Positions 57,610 to 64,000 of a stretch of DNA of 64,000 nucleotides are shown here, in pieces. Under the pieces are notes generated by a model. It was not told the origin of the DNA. It saw nothing but the letters and a program-made list of their open reading frames with translations, and made no database searches. This DNA comes from Annulohypoxylon bovei var. microspora (taxonomy: Eukaryota; Ascomycota; Sordariomycetes; Xylariales; Hypoxylaceae), in contig MU405243.1 of the NCBI GenBank assembly GCA_022836615.1, positions 124,001-188,000 on the forward strand. Reading direction: 5' to 3'. Numbering within the stretch: the stretch's first letter is position 1; the number at the start of each line of letters is the position of its first letter. The translations under genes were made by a program, and so were the position numbers.

Positions 57610-58841
57610 TATGTTGTATATGACAGGATAGATATTAGAAAACTAACTCGGTTATAAAAGCCTCTTCGAAATTACCGTAATGACCGACCACCAGTTCAAA
57701 GATGAACATTCGCGAGGAGCTAAGATAAAATTATTTTAATGAATCTAATTTGACATAGAACTATCAATATAGACAATGCAATACTTGAAAGTCTTGCTTT
57801 GACTGATACGTGTCTAGCGCTGCTCACTTATAAGCATGTTGGTAGATGGCTAGAAGTAGAACAATGTTGATTGGCTACATAAATTCTACATTAAACTAAA
57901 ATGTCACCCTCTCAGCTCACATGTATATGACTGTCTCCCCGCTACGAGAAAGGAGTACAGCCCTGACTTCAGCTGACTAGGAGTTGATTCGCCTTAAACA
58001 CTAGGGATTGTCAGAAGTTAATCCAATAACTCACCTCGATTTGTAATCCATAGATCTAATGAAACCCGAGAATTCATATCAAATTACGACGAAAAGGGTT
58101 CTTTCTTTCATCCATTAAATCTCATTAGCCACTTGCTTAAACCCCTTTCCACGATATTCGTAGTATATTCTAAAGATATCTCTTGTTTTCTTTAACTCCT
58201 AGAGTATAGTTGAGGCTAGCCACCAACAGATCTTCTCGCAACGGACCGAGCCTCTGATGAGCCGAACCCCCATCCGAGTAGACCTTCAACGGCTAGTCAT
58301 CCGGAAACGAGGCCTCTGACACATATCATCCAAAAGTAACTTGCATGTTCATTTCAGCCAATAATAGTAATCGCCTAACGAGTTTTAGGCAGCTAAGTAA
58401 CATTAGAATGTTGCAATACCAGAGCGCACCCAAAATTACATGTCGGATAAGGGGGGGGTTACGTAGAAATCTGGGGGCGCATTGAGCGAGCTAACCGTAA
58501 CGAGTAATGCAAATTCCTTTGTCGGCATTAACCCTGTCGATCAAATCCTTCAGAATCTTGGAAGCTGGGAAGTCACTGCCTGTCAGCCCTACGCATATCA
58601 TAATATCATCTGACCCATTTAAAACCGTATCTTAAATTCAGATCTCAGCTCTACTTTACCTAAGCTTAGCTCTCTTTCCATCCTCTTGGATCTTAGCTAA
58701 TACTCGTACCAGCATGTGTTTGATGATATAATCTTATGATCTACAATTCCAAATATTATATTACGATCGTATTGATTCATTTTCCTAAATGGGCTAGGGT
58801 TTACGATATATGAGCTGTTTGATAGCTAGGTACACGGCGTT
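57610..58841. other. Divergent intergenic region
   Basis: 1.23 kb holding the esterase and Zn2Cys6 gene promoters. A G-run lies at 58448. No coding sequence or RNA recognised. Confidence 0.5.
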
Positions 58842-61367
58842 ATGGACCCGCAGCAGCCAACAGTCAACGTGGCGTCTCGGCCTGCCCAGCATCAGCACCA
58901 GCCGAAACCCCTCAGTTGCACCAATTGCCGGGCCCGGAAGTTGAAATGTAGCCGGGAGCATCCGTGTTCCCACTGTCTGCGCTCCGGCGCCGAGTGTATC
59001 TTCCCCACGCGCAAGCGTACCCGAAAACCCCGCAAGAACAAGAACTCGGAGCTTCTGCAACGTCTGAGCCGGCTAGAGTCTATAGTGGGAAATGTCGGCC
59101 TTTCGGCTTTGACGGAGAATGACTTGACCGCGTTGGCTACGGGTCCGTCCACAAGCCAAGACACCGCTCCTCCCGTCTTAGAAGAGGCTTCGAGCCAGGC
59201 ACAACCTACAGGCGGTGAGAAGCAGGACGACTGGCGGCAAGCAATCCAGGCCAGCAAAGCCTCACGGTATCTTAGCGGGGAGTTCTGGTCAAGTCTCAGT
59301 TTAGAGGTCGAAGGGCTGAAGCAAGCCCTAGAGCAATCGACAGACTCAGACGATGAAGATCAGCTAATATCACAGGAGGCCACGCCGGAGTCGGCAAACG
59401 ACAATAGTAGCTTGGCATCTGCCTTATCTCCGGGCATGCTCCTCGGCAGCTCACCCCGTGGCTCCTACGAGAGCATCGAACATCCGCCATCGGACCATAT
59501 CCGCTTCCTCACATCCACGTTCTTCACCAACGTCGACATGATCATCAAGTTCCTACACCGGCCAACGATAGAAAAGGCTCTCCTCGCATTCGCCGACGCC
59601 CCCGAATCCGCACGCCCACACCTCACCCCCGAAATGGAAGTCCTATTCTTCTCCATCTACCACGCGGCCGTAGCCAGCATCCTGCCCTCGACGTGCCTCA
59701 TCCACCTAGGCCGGCGGCGCGAGGACCTGATGCGCGCCTTCGCCAGCGGCGTCGAGCACCTCCTCGGGCGCGCCGACTACCTCAACAGCACCAGCCTCGA
59801 GACGCTGCAGGCACTAACCCTGTACGTGGCCTGCGTGCGCAGCACCAGCGGCTCGCGCGCCGCCTGGGCGCTCCTCAGCCTGCCGATCCGGCTCGCGCAG
59901 GCCCTGAACCTGCACCGCGAGGCCGGCAACGCGCACCTGCCCCCCTACGAGGCCGAGCTGCGGCGCCGCCTCTGGTGGCAGCTCATCGTGCTCGACATCC
60001 GCGGCGCCGAGGACCGCGGCACTACCACCGTGCTCGCGCGCGACAGCTACGACACGCGCCTGCCGCTCAACGTCAACGACGCGGACTTCGGCCCTGAGAC
60101 CAGGGGCCCGCTGGCCGAGAGGCAGGGGCCGACGGACGTTACGTTCAGCATGTGCACGGCGCAGTGCTCGAACCTGTTCCTGCAGGTCGAGCACGCGCAC
60201 GGCGCCCTGGGGATATCGCACGACGGGGGAGGTGGTGACACAAGCGGCGCGAATCCCAGCGGTCCGACGTCGCAGTCCGTGGACGAAACCGTGCGGCAGG
60301 CCCAAGCCCTCGAATCGCAGTTCGTCGCCGGCGCGGACCCGAACCACGCGCCCTCGTACCTGGCCTCCGTCACCGTGCGCCTGATCATACTCAAGCTGTG
60401 GCTCATAATGCAGTACCCGGTGCACCCGCGGCGCAAGCCCGCGCCGGCGACCTCGCGGCCGCACCCGGACCCGTCGCTCTCGTCGGGGCGGTGCGCGCGG
60501 GCGTCCGGCAAGCCCAGCGTGGTGCCGCACGAGGCGACGCTGCGCACGGCGGTGTCGATCATGGAGCTGAACGAGTACCTGCAGACGGGCCCGTACGGCG
60601 ACCGGTTCCGCTGGTGGGCGACGACGTACGTGCAGTGGCACCCGCTGGCCGTCGTGCTCGCCGAGCTGTGCGCGCAGACCCGCGGCGAGCTCGCCGACCG
60701 CGCCTGGCGCACCGTCGACGACGTCTTCCCCCGCTGGAGCGAGGTCATCGCCGACACCAAGAGCGGCACCCTCTGGCGCCCCATCCGCAAGCTCTACAAG
60801 AAGGCCAAGGCCGCGCGCGTTGCCGCCGTCGGTGCTGCTGCGCCCGCTGCCACGACTCCTGCTGCGGCGAGTGGCGCTGTACCGGGAGCAGCAAGCACGA
60901 CTGCGACTACGACTACGCTCCCAACACATATCACTGCTAACGCCACATCCCCTGCCACGGTCGACAGCACAGCAACCCGCATAACCACAATAGTGCTAAA
61001 AGACGGCACCATAGACGTCGGCACGATAAACATGCCAACCAAAAGCCCCGAAAACCCCACCAGGCCTCCAGATGGGGGAGAAGAAGACATCACCATGACA
61101 GAGCCAGAAAGCGCGTTCGGCGCCGAGATCCGGGATACGAGGGAGCCCAGCATTCCGCCAGATCTAAACTCGTTCAGCATGTCCCCGTTCGCATTTAACG
61201 AGTCGATGTTAGGGTGGAGAGATCTCAGTTTCGAGGTGCCCTTTTTGGATCTGGGAGGGGGCTCGAATACGAATGATTGGAGTACTTGGGATGATTTTGT
61301 GAACGAGACCCACGCGGACGCGGACGAGCAGTCGAAGTCGGGGTCGAGCGACATGGGATACTATTAG
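58842..61367 (+). CDS. Zn2Cys6 transcription factor with fungal_trans domain
   Basis: Nuclear regulator. One exon, 841 residues. Cys26, 29, 36, 42, 45 and 52 form a perfect C-x2-C-x6-C-x5-C-x2-C-x6-C cluster in CTNCRARKLKC and EHPCSHC, followed by a basic linker (KRTRKPRKNKN) and a short dimerisation helix (LLQRLSRLESIVG). The middle-homology domain covers about 220-520, with HFLTSTFF-like text, RRREDLMRAFASG, WALLSLPIRLAQALNLHREAG and ELRRRLWWQLIVLDIRGAED, all standard for fungal_trans. A Ser/Pro/acidic C-terminus may activate. The 59.6-60.9 kb part is very GC-rich. Its target is unknown. No obvious regulated gene lies next to it. Confidence 0.95.
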   Translation: MDPQQPTVNVASRPAQHQHQPKPLSCTNCRARKLKCSREHPCSHCLRSGAECIFPTRKRTRKPRKNKNSELLQRLSRLESIVGNVGLSALTENDLTALATGPSTSQDTAPPVLEEASSQAQPTGGEKQDDWRQAIQASKASRYLSGEFWSSLSLEVEGLKQALEQSTDSDDEDQLISQEATPESANDNSSLASALSPGMLLGSSPRGSYESIEHPPSDHIRFLTSTFFTNVDMIIKFLHRPTIEKALLAFADAPESARPHLTPEMEVLFFSIYHAAVASILPSTCLIHLGRRREDLMRAFASGVEHLLGRADYLNSTSLETLQALTLYVACVRSTSGSRAAWALLSLPIRLAQALNLHREAGNAHLPPYEAELRRRLWWQLIVLDIRGAEDRGTTTVLARDSYDTRLPLNVNDADFGPETRGPLAERQGPTDVTFSMCTAQCSNLFLQVEHAHGALGISHDGGGGDTSGANPSGPTSQSVDETVRQAQALESQFVAGADPNHAPSYLASVTVRLIILKLWLIMQYPVHPRRKPAPATSRPHPDPSLSSGRCARASGKPSVVPHEATLRTAVSIMELNEYLQTGPYGDRFRWWATTYVQWHPLAVVLAELCAQTRGELADRAWRTVDDVFPRWSEVIADTKSGTLWRPIRKLYKKAKAARVAAVGAAAPAATTPAAASGAVPGAASTTATTTTLPTHITANATSPATVDSTATRITTIVLKDGTIDVGTINMPTKSPENPTRPPDGGEEDITMTEPESAFGAEIRDTREPSIPPDLNSFSMSPFAFNESMLGWRDLSFEVPFLDLGGGSNTNDWSTWDDFVNETHADADEQSKSGSSDMGYY

Positions 61368-61592
61368 ATAGACAACATCACGTAAAGATACCACTCAGAC
61401 ACTTTGTACAAGCTTTCTGTACAGCATGTAAAATAAAAACTAATGCAAATCATTGCTCATCTGTGGTATGCATTTGTTGCTCAGGGCTATCTACCGAGCA
61501 CACATGCCTAGTGACTTTCATTTTTCCGCAATTCCGTAATGAACACCGGCAAACCGATTCCCTAAAACCCCCGACGGCAGTACGAAAAACCC

Positions 61593-62647
61593 TTATGCGA
61601 AAGTGGAAGGTCGGGTGGCGCTGAACACTTTCTTGTTGGAGATGCGCGGGACACGGTGAGGTAGAGGGAAAGTGAGGTTCTTGGTGACGAGTTGCTTGAT
61701 GTACGGTCGCTTGACGTCGTCGGTCTTCTCAATCTCTACAACTCGCAGGATCTAGAATATTTGTTAGTCATGGTAGAAACTATAGGATAGGGAGAAAAGG
61801 AGGGAGTCTTACGTGGACCGACCGGAATCGAGCACGGTGGCGGGCGGACATGTCCTGGTAGAGAGCCTCAACAGCGTCGGTTCGCGACATCTCTCGGTAC
61901 TCCTTGTACATGTTGTGGGTACCGGATCGGGAATCGTATCGGATCCAGATGCCGAAGTTCTTGACACGGAGAGGGTTCTTCTCGGCGATCTAATAATACA
62001 ATGTTAATTCTCATCATTTCTTTTCGAATTTAACCTGATCATTGTGACATACCTTGTTCAGGCTGACGATCTCACCGTTGGCCTTCTTGACCTTCTTTAG
62101 CTTGGTAAGGAAGTACCAGAAGCGGGACTTGGCGACGACATCATTGGGAGCAAAGATTCGCATGCGGTAGAGCTTGGGGGTGGGGTTGGCCTCGGAAGGC
62201 AGATGGCGGCCGATGACCTGGTATTCCTGAAGACGACCTGATGACCACATTATTAGTAGTATTCCTTGATGGTGAAAATAAATATCCAGTGATTGAATGG
62301 AGGCGAATTTGCAACGCGGTCGAATATAGTATTGTTAGGTGATGGTGTTGTCGTCGGGTTTCTCGTGTGACAAAATTTGATTGGTATGTGGGTTGAATTG
62401 TTGAAATCTCCAAGTTCCCAAATTATGTTGCTGATTTTCGCTTCAATCGGTTGAAATCGAGGCTTGAATTGTTTGCGTACGACGGGGAATCGAGGCGTGG
62501 AGTTGTAAGTATGTGTGTTTTTGATTATTTCGTGATTGAGCCTTTGTGGTATTTATTCCTGATCGATCGCGCAAACTCGAGGGTCGCCAGGATAGATTGT
62601 GTCGAGCACTGGAGTACAGAGAAGAATAAAAATTAAAGCTTACCCAT
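61593..62647 (-). CDS. rpl20: 60S ribosomal protein eL20 (L20/L18a)
   Basis: Component of the large cytosolic ribosomal subunit. Four exons: 62647-62644 (only ATGG), 62237-62053, 61989-61813 and 61751-61593, giving 174 residues, the usual length. The product starts MGRLQEYQVIGRHLPSEANP and contains PKLYRMRIFAPNDVVAKSRF, FGIWIRYDSRSGTHNMYKEY, RTDAVEALYQDMSARHRARF and a C-terminus with a PFV/A-like TFA end. The conservation is very high, so identification is certain. The 406 bp first intron, with start codon on the other side, is typical for ribosomal protein genes. I looked there for box C/D snoRNA on the minus strand and saw no RUGAUGA box. Confidence 0.97.
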
Positions 62648-63447
62648 CTTGAAGAATGTCAGTAATCAGTAGAGAAATATGTTGAGTGTGCGAACCTACT
62701 GTGAATTGTAATGCGTGGTCGTGACCGTGGTCGTGATGCGTTCAAAGTAGGAAATCGTTGGAGTTGAACGTTAGATCTCGCTTACCACGAAAGTTTTCGT
62801 AAAAATTCTAGTGCTAAGGGTTTGTCGCCCTAGTGGTTTGTGGCCTGTGGCTTTAGAGAGGATAAATGTGGCGGTGTCGGTAGCGGTAGAAAGTGTGGGG
62901 TATGTGGCTGACGATTTTAGGATTTACCACCCACAGAGATGAAGTACAAGGAAGTAATCATTTCACAGATTTATTTTATATCAACTGAATTAGATAGAAA
63001 TTCGCAAAAAGTTTCAATAATAGCCCATATACACTTATATATAGTATTTAATCTGTGAATAATAATACTCAATAACTGGTGAAGTTATCTCATGAATACT
63101 TGGAAGTCTAATACAGTTTCTATGTACCTCCTCTTTGTACCTGTGTACATAAACCTGCACCTTTTTAAAGGCGGCCTAGTTAGGCATAGTGCAAAATAGA
63201 CCGCCCGTCAGGTATGAAGATCGAACTTAACCAATTACAGCATAACGAACCGTTCAAGGAATCATTCAACTTTCCCATATCAAATTGCACTGAGTCTAGC
63301 AACGGTCACGAAATGACTAGACGTAAAATGATACTATATCATGTCCAATTCAATGATTCTTAGCTCCTAGTTTCTTTTCGTTAAAACCTCAATAGCTTGA
63401 GGAACTCACTATTGTTGTCGGGCTACGTCAATCGCTTACGGCTCGTC
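62648..63447. other. Divergent intergenic region, eL20 / CSN12-like
   Basis: 800 bp with both promoters. The CSN12-like frame stays open to an upstream non-ATG at 63397, but the first ATG is 63448. No other feature recognised. Confidence 0.55.
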
Positions 63448-64000
63448 ATGGATTCCCTCATCAAGGACTTCAGAACGGCATTTGCCGAGATGAAAGGAGA
63501 TCAACTAGCCGAAACCATTCTACCAGATGTGCAGAATAATTCAGCTAAATTATTAGCAGTTTGGGGTCGAGGAAGTCTTAGAGATACCACGTCTGACCTC
63601 AACTTTCTATTCTACACGGACCCTGCCCGTCCCCGGCTCTCCAAGGAGGAGACGACTGGGTGGTTTGAGTTATATCTCACTTATTGGAAGGCCATAGGAG
63701 AGATTCTCTCAGTGGAAGGCCTACGTAATGACTTTAAGGTATGAATGTCTTCGTCTTGCTAATTCCTTCATCCTCTCTCGCCCTTAGCTTGACTTGGCTC
63801 AATTTGATCGATCGATCACTAACTAACTAAATATAAGCCATCGAGTTCCTCATGGACAAACGTGTATGAAGCTTGGAAGGAATTAACGCTGCAAGTCATC
63901 CGTGGATACACCCATTACGAATTCGAGAACTGGACTATCCCGTGCTTGTATGTAGCAGGGAAGTATCTACGACTGTTTGCCATCCGAGCAGACGAGCAGA
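63448..64000 (+). CDS. CSN12-like PCI-domain protein, 5' part
   Basis: Incomplete at the right edge. CSN12/Thp1-type proteins act in the COP9 signalosome-associated and TREX-2 mRNA-export complexes. Exon 1 is 63448-63738 (97 codons, MDSLIKDFRTAFAEM). Intron 63739-63837 has donor GTATGA and branch text CTAACTAAC. Exon 2 starts at 63838 with PSSSWTNVYEAWKELTLQV. The block TIPCLYVAGKYLRLFAIRAD is diagnostic for the family. The PCI domain itself would lie beyond the window. The second exon is open to the last base. Confidence 0.9.

Noticed and set aside
59814..60929. 371-codon minus-strand frame inside the Zn2Cys6 gene
   Set aside because: It is antisense to a clear fungal_trans domain in very GC-rich DNA, where stops are rare. 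The product is Arg/Ala/Gly/Leu-rich without a domain.
62238..62643. snoRNA in the long first intron of eL20
   Set aside because: Ribosomal protein introns often host snoRNAs, but no RUGAUGA C box is present on the gene strand.

Overview
The window is nuclear DNA of a filamentous ascomycete (Pezizomycotina, most likely Sordariomycetes). The signs are short spliceosomal introns of about 50-115 bp with GT-AG ends and CTAAC-like branch sites, fungal-only families (Zn2Cys6 regulators, a CFEM protein, NADPH oxidase A, a DUF7514 protein, class I myosin with a C-terminal acidic tail), and gene spacing of 0.5-3.7 kb without operons. The genus cannot be named from the sequence. No transposon, rRNA, intact tRNA or CRISPR array was seen. 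Exon-intron models below were built by reading splice sites and checking that the frame is kept across every junction. Layout: a zinc-finger transcription factor (634-3919, -); an unrecognised stretch with weak ORFs (4001-5304); a small secreted Cys-rich protein gene with an apparent frame break (5785-6553, -); a MATE exporter (6873-8324, -); an NLR-like protein with a helical N-terminal domain (9386-13034, +); NADPH oxidase noxA (14014-15885, -); a 3.7 kb non-coding stretch; a tiny three-exon DUF2945 gene (19553-19896, +); class I myosin (20984-24791, +); palmitoyltransferase pfa4 (25309-26892, -); an acidic/basic hypothetical protein (27494-28483, -); a CFEM GPI-type protein (29733-30243, +); the exon-junction RNA-binding protein Y14 (30881-31453, -); an MFS carrier of monocarboxylate-transporter type (32599-34128, +). 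Second half: a Ppc89/Cep57-type spindle-pole protein (34561-38754, -); a GT2 glycosyltransferase (40014-41327, +) facing a cytochrome P450 (41950-43687, -) across a C16 tract; a Pro/Gln-rich small protein (45113-45673, +); a two-module secreted Cys-rich preproprotein (47617-48918, +); a Lys/Ala heptad-repeat protein (50155-50856, +); a DUF7514 protein (51894-53832, -); a GNAT acetyltransferase (55547-56221, -); a serine esterase (56704-57609, -); a Zn2Cys6 regulator (58842-61367, +); ribosomal protein eL20 (61593-62647, -); and the 5' part of a CSN12/PCI-domain gene that runs off the right edge (63448-64000, +). Most genes are unrelated housekeeping or accessory genes and do not form a biosynthetic cluster. 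A loose theme is polarised hyphal growth and surface biology (noxA, myosin I, GT2, Pfa4, CFEM, secreted proteins). The most unusual items are the NLR-like gene without a visible nucleotide-binding domain, the two-module secreted preproprotein, the easily missed DUF2945 gene, and a 10-bp palindrome, TAGGTACCTA, that occurs six times in non-coding DNA only.
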